Assembly (NCBI GenBank): GCA_963677325.2
Contig: CAXXGM010000008.1
Location: 62,001 to 126,000 of the forward strand
Direction: 5' to 3'
Source of the DNA: G963677325 sp963677325
GTDB taxonomy: Bacteria > Bacteroidota > Bacteroidia > Bacteroidales > Prolixibacteraceae
DNA length: 64,000 nt
Part shown: one piece after another, positions 25,441 through 34,004 of the stretch
How the letters are laid out: each line of letters begins with the position of its first letter
How positions within the stretch are numbered: the stretch's first letter is position 1
The notes under the pieces: generated by a model
Seen by the model: only the letters and a program-made list of their open reading frames with translations
Databases searched by the model: none
Told to the model about the DNA's origin: nothing
Position numbers and translations under genes: made by a program

Positions 25441-26071
25441 CTAAATTTTACACCCGCATTTAAGATAAGCTTTAACTCTCAAGTAATCAGGTAAAGTTTC
25501 TAAATCGTCATTGAGAATAAATTCTTTAAAAACTTTCAAAAAATCTAATTTTGTTATTCCTGGAGGAATAATTGATACCCAGGGATCTATAAAGTCATAA
25601 AAAAGTCGTTCTTTTGAATATTCGGATGAATCACCTTTTGATAACTCAGTATCAATGCAGTTCAAATAAATATCTTTTTCAAGTTTTATAATCCTTGTAT
25701 GCCTCCTCGGGCGTATAATTTAGCTGTTCAAGATATCTATTCATTTCTTCCTTTGACATCCACTCTACTTTCACCAATTTTCCGGGCTTCAAACCGGATA
25801 TGGAGTCTTGTTGTTCTTCAAAATACCGAAACCCTTTAATTATCTGAAAATAATTATTCAAAAAAACATCATTTTTGGAAAAACGATGACCATCTTTATT
25901 CTTATATATATATTGGACAATTTCATATTTTTCTTTAAGCTTGAGTACTTCGAAAATATTCTTAAAATTCGACTCACAATCCGATTTAACTCCTGTTTGC
26001 GGATAAACAAAAGCAAAGGGAAGAATAGATAAACAAAACAAGATGATTACTTTTTTCATGATTCTCTTCAT
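25441..26071 (-). pseudogene. tandem secreted protein family, copy A (frameshifted)
   Basis: First of four adjacent paralogues with the leader MKKVIILFCLSILPFAFVYPQ. The N-terminal frame ends at EEAYKDYKT. The +1 frame resumes immediately as KLEKDIYLNCIDTELSKG (25441-25665 region), matching the C-terminal halves of the other copies. One A too many in an AAAA run explains the shift; a seven-residue in-frame loss relative to copies C and D lies at the same point. It also lacks the tail after GCK seen in C and D. A decaying copy, or intact if the extra A is an assembly error. Confidence 0.7.
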
Positions 26072-26139
26072 ATTATGATTTGTAATGAAGGTTGTCTGAT
26101 TCAGAAGGTCAGACAACCTACAATTACATCTATCCGTTT

Positions 26140-26889
26140 TCAGTCTTCAAATGATACCTCGTACATATATTCGTATTTATATAAAGAAATAGGAATATGA
26201 CGGTTACAGTTTAGATATACGTACGCTGCTGCTGCGGGTGGTAAAACGTCAAAATCGTTGTTGATGACAAATTCTTTAAAGATCTTTAAAAAATCCAATT
26301 GTGTTATAGAATAAGGAGGTGCTAACATTGGCTTCGTAGCAGAAAGGTATGTATAAACCATGTGTTTTTTTGCATACTTCGATAAATCACCCTTGGCCAG
26401 TTCTGTATCTATACACTTCAAATATTTTTCTTTCTCAAGTTTAATCTTACGAGTATAATCCCGATATTCTTCTAATGCTTTATGAGGTGTACAATCTATC
26501 TGTTTAATAAACCTGTTCATTTGATCTTCTGAGAAATTCTCTATAATTTCACATCTTTGGGAGTTTGCGCCTGATATTGGGATCTTAGATACTTCGAATA
26601 TTGAGTCGCTATGATTTTCAAAAACCATCGGAATACCTCTGATTGCCATAGAATAATCATTCCAATATTTTTTGAATTCCCAAAGGTGACCATCTTTTTT
26701 TCGGATGATTGAATTTTTGATGTCCAATTCCTTATATAGAGATCCAACAGCGTCAAATTTAATCTTAACGTCATTCACTTTGAAAATATCTTCCAGATTC
26801 GTCTCACAATCCAATTTTACTTCGGTTTGCGGATAAACAAAAGCAAAGGGGAGGAGAGATAAACAAAACATAAGAATAATTTTTTTCAT
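26140..26889 (-). CDS. tandem secreted protein family, copy B (unknown function)
   Basis: A 249-residue exported protein: signal peptide MKKIILMFCLSLLPFAFVYPQ, then a mature domain with four motifs shared with its neighbours: an N-terminal CETNLEDIFKV, a central IRGIPMVFE, an LEKEKYLKCIDTELAKG helix, and ITQLDFLKIFKEFVINND near the C-terminus. It is the most divergent of the four copies (PPAAAAYVYLNC; different C-terminus). No known domain is recognised and no catalytic motif is evident. Tandem duplication with divergence suggests a paralogue family under variable selection. Confidence 0.75.
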   Translation of the reverse strand: MKKIILMFCLSLLPFAFVYPQTEVKLDCETNLEDIFKVNDVKIKFDAVGSLYKELDIKNSIIRKKDGHLWEFKKYWNDYSMAIRGIPMVFENHSDSIFEVSKIPISGANSQRCEIIENFSEDQMNRFIKQIDCTPHKALEEYRDYTRKIKLEKEKYLKCIDTELAKGDLSKYAKKHMVYTYLSATKPMLAPPYSITQLDFLKIFKEFVINNDFDVLPPAAAAYVYLNCNRHIPISLYKYEYMYEVSFED

Positions 26890-26959
26890 GATTTTATTTT
26901 TTCATGATTTTATTAAAAAGTTTGTCCAATTCTTTTGAGTCAGACAAACTATAGAATTA

Positions 26960-27667
26960 TTAGTTTTCTACTTTATACATAGGATAGTACACCTTAAAAT
27001 AAGGAGTTTTACATCCACAATCCAAATAAACCATTACTCTAAAATAATTGGGTAGAACCGCTTCACCGTCATTGAGGATAAACTCTTTGAAAACTTTCAA
27101 AAAATGCAGTTTTGTTATTATCGGAAGATGAGAAGGCGATGGAAAACTTAGCTCATACCGCAGTACATCTTTCGCATATTCAGAATCAAAGTTTTTCGCT
27201 AACTCCATATCTATACACCTCAGATATAACTCCTTTTCGAGTTTAATATTCCGGATAGAATTATAATAATTTCTGTATGCTTCTCCAGGTGTACAATCTA
27301 ATTGTTTAATATATTCATTTACTGCTTCTTCCGGCATGTATACACACTTTCTTTTTTCCATTTCTCCGGGTTTTACAAAGGGAATTGAATCTTTTGGTTG
27401 TTCAAAATAAGGGAAGCCTCGAATTAATTTAAAAAGATGATCTAAATAATCATAGTTGTAATTAGAAAACAAGATACTTTCCTTTTGCCTACTTTCCTCG
27501 TATATATGTTCAACAATATCAAATTTTCTTTTAAGGTCATATACCTTGAAAATTTTTTCCAGGTTCGACTCACAATCCGATTTAACTCCCGTTTGCGGAT
27601 AAACAAGAACAAAGGGAAGAATAGATAAACAAAACAAGATGATTACTTTTTTCATGATTCTCTTCAT
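26960..27667 (-). CDS. tandem secreted protein family, copy C (unknown function)
   Basis: A 235-residue exported protein with leader MKRIMKKVIILFCLSILPFVLVYPQ. The mature part shares with copies A and D the motifs DCESNLEKIFKVYDLKRKFDIVEHIY, IRGFPYFEQ, CTPGEAYRNYYNSIRNIKLEKELYLRCID and LPNYFRVMVYLDCGCKTPY. Two cysteines (GCK, and C in CIDxEL) are conserved and could form a periplasmic disulphide. No recognised domain. Spacers between copies also share sequence (TTGTCTGATT/TTGTCTAATC), supporting recent tandem duplication. Confidence 0.78.
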   Translation of the reverse strand: MKRIMKKVIILFCLSILPFVLVYPQTGVKSDCESNLEKIFKVYDLKRKFDIVEHIYEESRQKESILFSNYNYDYLDHLFKLIRGFPYFEQPKDSIPFVKPGEMEKRKCVYMPEEAVNEYIKQLDCTPGEAYRNYYNSIRNIKLEKELYLRCIDMELAKNFDSEYAKDVLRYELSFPSPSHLPIITKLHFLKVFKEFILNDGEAVLPNYFRVMVYLDCGCKTPYFKVYYPMYKVEN

Positions 27668-27730
27668 ATTATGATTTGTAATGAAGGTTGTCTAATCCAA
27701 TTAACCTGAATCAATCAACCTTTGCATCTA

Positions 27731-28429
27731 TCAGTTTTCTACTTTGTATCGATGCGAAAATTCCCTAAGATAAGGAGTTTTACAACCACACTCCAGATAA
27801 ACCTCCACTCTAAGATAACTAGGTAAAACCAGTTCTCCGTCGTTGAGGATAAATTCTTTAAAAATTTTTAAAAAATTTAATTTTGTTATCAATGGGGGAA
27901 TTAGTGATGGCGAAGGAGACCGGAACTCATAACGAAGTATACCTTTTGCATATTCTGATACTTCATCTTTTGCTAATTCTGTATCTATACACTTCAGGTA
28001 TGTTTCTTTTTCAAATTTAATATTCCGAATAAAATTACTATATTCTCTGTATGCTTCCTCAGGCGTATAATTTAGCTGTTCAATATATTTATTCACTTCT
28101 TCTTCCGACATATACTCTATTTTTATCAATTCTTTGGGCTTTACACTAGGAATTGAATCTTTTAGTTGTTCAAAATACGGGAAGCCTCTTATTAATATAA
28201 AATAATAATTTAACTCGCTTAAAGAAACGCTGTTTTTACTAAATAAGAAACTACTCTTTTGCCGGCTTTGCCTGTATATATCTTCAACAATATCAAATTT
28301 TCTTTTAAGGTCGCTTACCTTAAAAACATTTTCTATATTCGGCTTACATACCGTTTCTGTTTCTGTTTGCGAATAAACAAAAGCAAAGGGGAGGAGAGAT
28401 AAACAAAATACAATAAATACTTTTTTCAT
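27731..28429 (-). CDS. tandem secreted protein family, copy D (unknown function)
   Basis: A 232-residue exported protein, closest to copy C, with leader MKKVFIVFCLSLLPFAFVYSQ. It shares KRKFDIVEDIYRQSRQKSSFLFSK, IRGFPYFEQLKDSIPS, NYTPEEAYREY, IRNIKFEKETYLKCIDTELAKDE, ITKLNFLKIFKEFILNDGE and LECGCKTPYLREF. As the first copy in the direction of transcription it may lead a four-gene unit. Function unknown; no neighbours with a recognisable partner role apart from the redoxin-like gene upstream. Confidence 0.78.
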   Translation of the reverse strand: MKKVFIVFCLSLLPFAFVYSQTETETVCKPNIENVFKVSDLKRKFDIVEDIYRQSRQKSSFLFSKNSVSLSELNYYFILIRGFPYFEQLKDSIPSVKPKELIKIEYMSEEEVNKYIEQLNYTPEEAYREYSNFIRNIKFEKETYLKCIDTELAKDEVSEYAKGILRYEFRSPSPSLIPPLITKLNFLKIFKEFILNDGELVLPSYLRVEVYLECGCKTPYLREFSHRYKVEN

Positions 28430-28658
28430 TGTTCGCGATAATATTTAATAGTATTGGTTTTATAACTTGCAAAGGTAGGACAGTCTGGATCGTAAGTTGA
28501 TACTGGACCCTCCCCCGCTCCTTCAGATCTGTCCAAATAATGTTCGAAGCTCTTACAGATCTGCAATCTGCAATCTCTTAACGAAGGATTTCCAAATCTT
28601 CCAGACGCCTAATCCTGATTTTAAAGCATAATTGTTCCACTCATTTCTTTTACGGCTG

Positions 28659-29369
28659 TTATTTAATATATTCCTCTAAATTAATATCCTCTGAGTTAAA
28701 GTAAACTTTAATCAATTTCCCATTTTGGTCGATTAACAGCGTTGTGGGATAAAAGTGAACATCGTATTTGAAGCTGAAGTTTCGTCCGTCAGCAATTAAT
28801 TTGAAATTTGAATCTTTAAGGTCAAATCCTTTTCGGACTTCCTCTTCAGGACATTCAAATAGAATAATCGCTTCAACATTCTCTTTGTTTTTCAGGGAGT
28901 TAATTTTTTTATCGAGGTCTGCAATTTCATTCTTTTTAAAGCGTAAGTCGCCTGCCCCTTGTTCAAACCTGAGAATTACGAGTTTTCCCTGGAGGTTGGC
29001 CAGTTCTATTTTCTTTCCATCGATCGCTGTAAGCTTAAAATTTGGAACCGAACCCTTTTCAGGAATGTTGGTCATCAGATTAGGCTTGTCACTTACAGTT
29101 GGTTTATTTGGATCATAGAGGTAGCGGATGACATTTCCCTCTTCATCAATTTCTCTTTCCAAATACAGTCTTGGATTTTCCTCGAGTATTTTGCGATAAT
29201 CCCTTTCAGAAACTTTTGCTCCTGTCGCTTTATTGTAAACCTTGTCAGGGCTAAAATCTTTGTCTACAAAGCTCCTGGTATAGCTCTTGCCAATTTGTTG
29301 ATTCTGACCGTAAGCCGCGGTTCCAATAATAAATGAGATTGCCAGTATAATTAATACTTTATTTTTCAT
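28659..29369 (-). CDS. exported redoxin/TlpA-like protein lacking active-site cysteines
   Basis: A 236-residue protein: signal peptide (LIILAISFIIGTAAYGQ), ~85 residues without a known domain, then a thioredoxin-like fold (GSVPNFKLTAIDGKKIELANLQGKLVILRFEQ ... YPTTLLIDQNGKLIKVYF). The cis-proline region (YPTT) is kept. The catalytic CxxC or peroxidatic Cys expected after the LVILRF strand is replaced by EQGAGDLR, and the domain has only one Cys elsewhere (FECPEE). It is therefore unlikely to be a normal thiol oxidoreductase. A binding or structural role is inferred. Confidence 0.75.
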   Translation of the reverse strand: MKNKVLIILAISFIIGTAAYGQNQQIGKSYTRSFVDKDFSPDKVYNKATGAKVSERDYRKILEENPRLYLEREIDEEGNVIRYLYDPNKPTVSDKPNLMTNIPEKGSVPNFKLTAIDGKKIELANLQGKLVILRFEQGAGDLRFKKNEIADLDKKINSLKNKENVEAIILFECPEEEVRKGFDLKDSNFKLIADGRNFSFKYDVHFYPTTLLIDQNGKLIKVYFNSEDINLEEYIK

Positions 29370-30160
29370 GGAGGTTTTTTATTTAGTTGGATATTTTTCT
29401 ATACCACAAGCGAATGTAAATAATTAAATTAATTAAATGTCGTATTAGCAATTTCAATAATTATCCTAAAATAATGCCACCAAAACTCCAACTATCCAAA
29501 ACCCACCAATGCATAAATACTTGTTTTATAATTTGGTGTAACTTTGTGTCTTCGTGTTTTCGTGGCAGAAATTAACCTCTGGAATGTCCAAATTATTCAT
29601 TAAAAAGTACGACATTTCACTCTTTCTATTACTTAATAGCTAAGACAAACTTACTAAACAGAATTTTTATTACAAAATATTTGGATTAAAATATTGTGAA
29701 AATTAAGTATGCCTATGTCAACTATATTTTACCCGTGAATTCAAGATTCCTGCTTCGTAATCTCTTTGTCCCTTCCTATAACTATTTGCGAACTTAAAAC
29801 TAAATTTCTGCTGGAATTTTATTGAATTTTCAACATAATATCAACAGGAAGTCAACAGGAAGTCCGTAGGAACATCGGAACAATCATGATGCAAACCCGA
29901 TACAAACATGATACAAACCCGGCACAAACAGGATGAAATCAGAATGTAATCAGGATGAAGTCAGAATTGAAGACTTCAATAAAGTTGGAAATGTTAGTTT
30001 TAAGAAAGAGGAGTTATGTTTGAGGAAGGTCAAGAGATAATCGGGTAGATAGTCTTTGTTTACACTGCGTATTAATGCATGGAAGCAGAAAATCACGTTA
30101 ATCAGAGCAACCTTCCTGTCTGTGTAAAAATCCGGAAAGTGATAGCGGTGACTTGATTAT
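29370..30160. other. long intergenic region upstream of the redoxin-like gene
   Basis: About 790 bases without a supportable gene. It contains the 11-nt-period array at 29827-29969. The rest is AT-rich sequence without recognised motifs. Confidence 0.6.
29827..29969. repeat. 11-nt-period degenerate tandem array, 13 units
   Basis: 143 bases divide exactly into thirteen 11-base units with no indels. Examples: ATATCAACAGG, AAGTCAACAGG, AAGTCCGTAGG, AACATCGGAAC, AATCATGATGC, AAACCCGATAC, AAACATGATAC, AAACCCGGCAC, AAACAGGATGA, AATCAGGATGA. Adjacent units are most alike and the sequence drifts along the array. AA at positions 1-2 is the most constant feature. It has the same period as the array at 3056-3143 but a different unit sequence. 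Confidence 0.85.
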
Positions 30161-31216
30161 TTAGAAAATTTTCATATTTCTGGGCTGCTCATTATTGAAT
30201 CTCATGCTATTTCTTCTTGAGTAACAGTCCAGGTATTTTAAACCGCAGCCAAACATTTCGCCTAACTCCAGAATAATCGATATTTCATGAGCGCCAGTCC
30301 CATTAACGGCCAGCCGTGACAACTGCAGGTCATAACTGTATCCTATGCGGTAATGGCCGAGAGCGACCCCCAGTGTGAACACAACGGCATCATTATCCAT
30401 AAAATTATTTTTATGGTTTTCCTTTTTAAATACGGGAAGCCCGCGGTACCAAATACCAAAATCCAATGTCTTTCCATAGAGATAACCTCCGATATCGAGT
30501 TGTTTAAAATTGTTCTGGTATTCAAACCTGTAGCATAATGAGGCCGTTCTTGGGTCTTCTACACGATTGGCGCGATAAGACCAAAGGTTAAATCCTCCGA
30601 AAGTCACAAACTTGAAAGGCAATATCGCCTTATCTCCCAAAAAGGAATAATTGGGTCTTAACAAGTGGTCTGCTACTGTACCGATCCATAAAGTTCTGGA
30701 ATATAGAAATAAAGAAGAAACAAGATCCATGTATTGAGCTTTTGTATCTGTTAAATAGATATTTCCGCCGGATGGGATTCCCGTTACATTTTCATCGGGA
30801 AACACCAGTCTGCTCCGGTCAAGGCTCTTTTGTCCAAAAGTAAATTGAAGACCAGGGATAAATTGCCAGTATTCTCCTATCTGCAGGCGATAAGAATACT
30901 GCAATCCCAGGTTGGTTGTATTCAGATTGGCTGTTCCCGCCTTGTCAGTGACGAATAATATGCCAAACCCGCTTTGAAGGCTGCTGAAATATAAATCTGC
31001 TGAAAGAGCATAAGTCTGGAATGCTTTTGATATTCCGGGCCATTGATTACGATAGTTTGAGACAAAGCGTGTACCTCCGCTTGAGCCTGCCAAAGAGGGA
31101 CTTAAGAATGTAGGGGCAGCATAAAACTGAGAAAAATGGGCATCCTGTCCGAATGCATGGATTCGAATCAGCATCAGAAGAAAAAAGTAAAATATATGGG
31201 TAAATTTCATCTTCAT
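30161..31216 (-). CDS. PorP/SprF family type IX secretion system membrane protein
   Basis: A 351-residue outer-membrane beta-barrel protein: signal peptide to about residue 23 (IHAFG), then the family opening QDAHFSQFYAAPTFLSPSLAGSSGGTRFVSNYRNQWPGI and repeated amphipathic strands, ending in a strand-like HEISIILELG before a short tail. PorP/SprF proteins assist secretion or surface attachment of a partner adhesin through the type IX system. Here the partner is clear: the giant adhesin gene lies 16 bases upstream in the same transcription unit. Confidence 0.92.
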   Translation of the reverse strand: MKMKFTHIFYFFLLMLIRIHAFGQDAHFSQFYAAPTFLSPSLAGSSGGTRFVSNYRNQWPGISKAFQTYALSADLYFSSLQSGFGILFVTDKAGTANLNTTNLGLQYSYRLQIGEYWQFIPGLQFTFGQKSLDRSRLVFPDENVTGIPSGGNIYLTDTKAQYMDLVSSLFLYSRTLWIGTVADHLLRPNYSFLGDKAILPFKFVTFGGFNLWSYRANRVEDPRTASLCYRFEYQNNFKQLDIGGYLYGKTLDFGIWYRGLPVFKKENHKNNFMDNDAVVFTLGVALGHYRIGYSYDLQLSRLAVNGTGAHEISIILELGEMFGCGLKYLDCYSRRNSMRFNNEQPRNMKIF

Positions 31217-31232
31217 GTTATTGTCATCGCGC

Positions 31233-34004
31233 TTATTGTATTAAGGTAACATCCCCGGATTTTGTGATGATCGAGCCACTGATGAATTTGCATCTGATTT
31301 TCCAGATATAGACATCCTGCGGGCATAACCGTCCATTATAATATCCATCCCAACCCCGTTCTATTTCACGGGACACAAACAGTAAATTTCCCCATCGATT
31401 GAATATCATCAATTCATATTCAACCACGTCTCCGGCAGCGACAGCCGGATAAAATATATTGTTTCGCGGATCCCCCGATACATAATGACCATTGGAGGAA
31501 CCTTCCTTGCCGGGGATAAAAGCGTTGGGAACTTTTAGCCCATCACTGAAAACTTCAACCGCCTCACGCAGAAGAAGTGTGTCTCTGCAGCCTTCAGCAG
31601 AGGTAATGAATAACGTGACATCAAATAATCCTGTTTTGGTATATTGATAAACAGGCTCTTTATCCGGGGAAGTGTTTCCATCTCCAAAATCCCATAAATA
31701 ATCCTTCGCATTTTCGGAGTAATTGAAAAATGTGACATCCTGCTTGGGGATTTTTACTTTGTTTGGCAACAGATCAAAAAGAGCTTTGGGAACAGGGTGA
31801 ACAGTGATCGTTCTCTCCGTTGTGGACATTACTCCATGCTGGTTCAGTACGTTAAGTCTGACAGTATAAGTTCCCTCTTCATGATAAATTGTGGAAGGGG
31901 AGAAATTTTCAGACATATTCCCGTTTCCAAAATCCCATTGATACTCACTTCCATTTTGGGAATAATTTCTGAAATTTACCGTCAGTGGCGCGCATCCTGA
32001 GGTGTCAGGTTCAAAAGAAGCCATAGGCGTACCGGGGTTTATGATCACTTTATTCCGTTCGATGCTTTCACACCGGTCGCCTTTGGCTGTGAGGGTAATG
32101 ACATACTCTCCCGGTAAATCATATTGATATTCAGAAACATTGCCTGGCAGAGAGGGTTTTTGATCCCCGAAATTCCATGAAAAGGTCCAATTTCCAGGAG
32201 GGGTCAGGTTGGTAAGCTTTATTGTCCTGTCAGGGTAAGTTTGTGTACCTGGCAGGGCGAGAAAATCGATCTGAGGAGTTGCCAGAAGATGGATATCGCT
32301 GGTGATGGTATCCGAACACCCATATTGATTAAAGGCAACAAAGGTGACTTTGTAAATGGTATCAGCACCTGAGGAGTTGATAAATGTATGTCTCGGGCTT
32401 TTAAGGGTGGAATAATCACTGGAATCGCCAAAGCTCCATTCCTGACTTTTAATCAGTGAAGACGAAGTATTTGTAAACTGAACCAACAATGGAGCACAAC
32501 CTTCCGAAGGGGAGATTGTAAACCCGCCTTTACTTTTACCCCGTACAATTACTTTGTTGAGTATGGTATCCTTGCAGCCCGTGATTGATTCAGTTATAAG
32601 ATAAATCAAATGTGTCGAATCCTGATCAATACCGGAAGTAAAAGTAAGGGTCGGATTCATTTCCTGACTAAGTAAAACTCCCTTTTCTGTTTTCCACTGG
32701 TAAGATTTTGACCCGGAATAAGCATTTGTAAAGGTTCTTGTCAATGGAGTACATCCCTGAAATGTAACCGGATAACCCGCGGTATATTCGGGATTGACGA
32801 GAATTGGTTTGGTTTCAGATAATGAACAGTAAGTGCCATTAATACTTGTCAGCTTTACATTAAATATAACGGGTTCATCCATACTGTTGATAAAAGTATG
32901 GATTACTGTTTCATTGGAATGAACGGTTTTATTAATAGTTCCATCATCAAAATCCCATACGAAAAGTTCTGCTCCTTCCGGACTTGTATTTCTGAAAGTA
33001 CCGGTTACTGATTTGCAATCGGCACTTGAAGACCAGGTAAATGAAGGCTTTTCAAGAGCAGGGCTAACTTTAACGGTATTTACGATGGTATCAATACATC
33101 CTGCCACGGATTCTGCAATTAAGTAGACCGTGAAAGTCGAATCCTTTTTCCCGGAAGCATTAAAGGTTAGTGTTGGCTGAAATTCTGTGCTGAGAAGGGT
33201 GTTCTTATCCGACATCCATCTGTAGGATTTGGCTCCGGGATTGGCATTTTCAAATTTTTGTACCAAAGGACTGCAGCCTTTGTAATTAACCTGTGAACCT
33301 GCAAAGAATTCAGGTTTAACGGTTAATTGTTTCGTAAGCACATTAAAACAATGAGTGAACTTTGTAATGACTTTCAAACTGACGTTGAAAACTTTTGGTA
33401 AAGAAGAGTAGTTATGGAATATATGAGTTACATCTTCCGTTGTTTCAGTTGTATAGTTATTCCCATCTCCAAAATCCCACATGTAGGCCACCCCGCCGGG
33501 AGCTGTATTATTTTTAAATTTTATTGTAACCGGAGCACAATCGTCTGTCTGTTCAAAAGAGAATGATGGTTGTAAAGCAGGAGGGGATACTGACATGTTA
33601 ATCAGGTTGGACTGAACGATCTGCTCCGCTGAACAATTGTTGGATGATGTAAGCTGGCAACTTACCGCATCGCCGTTCAATGGATTGTAGCTGTAAACGG
33701 GAAGATTGGAACCAACCTTTATCCCATTGACCAACCATTGGTAGGATGGAGAACTGCCGCCATTGAAAGGAACAGCTGTGAAAGAGACATTCTCTCCGGG
33801 ACAGACATTATTGGCATTTTCTGTAATTGTAAGACGGGCGGGTAAATCGGAATAGACCACCATTGTTATTCCATTTGACAATGCAGGATTACCTGAAGGA
33901 CAGATGGCATCCGAAAGAAGCTGACATGCAACGGTATCTCCATCTTTAGGATCATAGGTATAATTAGCACTGTTAGTTCCAACAACAGATCCATTTACCC
34001 CCAT
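31233..34004 (-). CDS. giant PKD-repeat adhesin, C-terminal part with type IX secretion domain (frameshifted)
   Basis: 923 residues continuing the upstream reading frame. It has at least eight PKD domains (repeated WDFGDGN-type motifs: MWDFGDGNNY, VWDFDDGTI, EWSFGDSSD, SWNFGDQKP, QWDFGNGN, LWDFGDGNT). It ends with the gliding-motility-associated C-terminal domain (VPNAFIPG ... FNRWGNLLF ... WDGYYNG ... DVYIWKI), the sorting signal for type IX secretion to the cell surface. The apparent start at 34004 is not real: the frame joins the upstream piece through a missing G in a five-G run, and VNGSVVGTN continues the repeat seen elsewhere as VNGIKVGSN. Confidence 0.85.
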   Translation of the reverse strand: MGVNGSVVGTNSANYTYDPKDGDTVACQLLSDAICPSGNPALSNGITMVVYSDLPARLTITENANNVCPGENVSFTAVPFNGGSSPSYQWLVNGIKVGSNLPVYSYNPLNGDAVSCQLTSSNNCSAEQIVQSNLINMSVSPPALQPSFSFEQTDDCAPVTIKFKNNTAPGGVAYMWDFGDGNNYTTETTEDVTHIFHNYSSLPKVFNVSLKVITKFTHCFNVLTKQLTVKPEFFAGSQVNYKGCSPLVQKFENANPGAKSYRWMSDKNTLLSTEFQPTLTFNASGKKDSTFTVYLIAESVAGCIDTIVNTVKVSPALEKPSFTWSSSADCKSVTGTFRNTSPEGAELFVWDFDDGTINKTVHSNETVIHTFINSMDEPVIFNVKLTSINGTYCSLSETKPILVNPEYTAGYPVTFQGCTPLTRTFTNAYSGSKSYQWKTEKGVLLSQEMNPTLTFTSGIDQDSTHLIYLITESITGCKDTILNKVIVRGKSKGGFTISPSEGCAPLLVQFTNTSSSLIKSQEWSFGDSSDYSTLKSPRHTFINSSGADTIYKVTFVAFNQYGCSDTITSDIHLLATPQIDFLALPGTQTYPDRTIKLTNLTPPGNWTFSWNFGDQKPSLPGNVSEYQYDLPGEYVITLTAKGDRCESIERNKVIINPGTPMASFEPDTSGCAPLTVNFRNYSQNGSEYQWDFGNGNMSENFSPSTIYHEEGTYTVRLNVLNQHGVMSTTERTITVHPVPKALFDLLPNKVKIPKQDVTFFNYSENAKDYLWDFGDGNTSPDKEPVYQYTKTGLFDVTLFITSAEGCRDTLLLREAVEVFSDGLKVPNAFIPGKEGSSNGHYVSGDPRNNIFYPAVAAGDVVEYELMIFNRWGNLLFVSREIERGWDGYYNGRLCPQDVYIWKIRCKFISGSIITKSGDVTLIQ

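Noticed and set aside
29827..29969. CRISPR array
   Set aside because: Units are 11 bases and drift gradually. No long identical repeats, no spacers and no cas genes.
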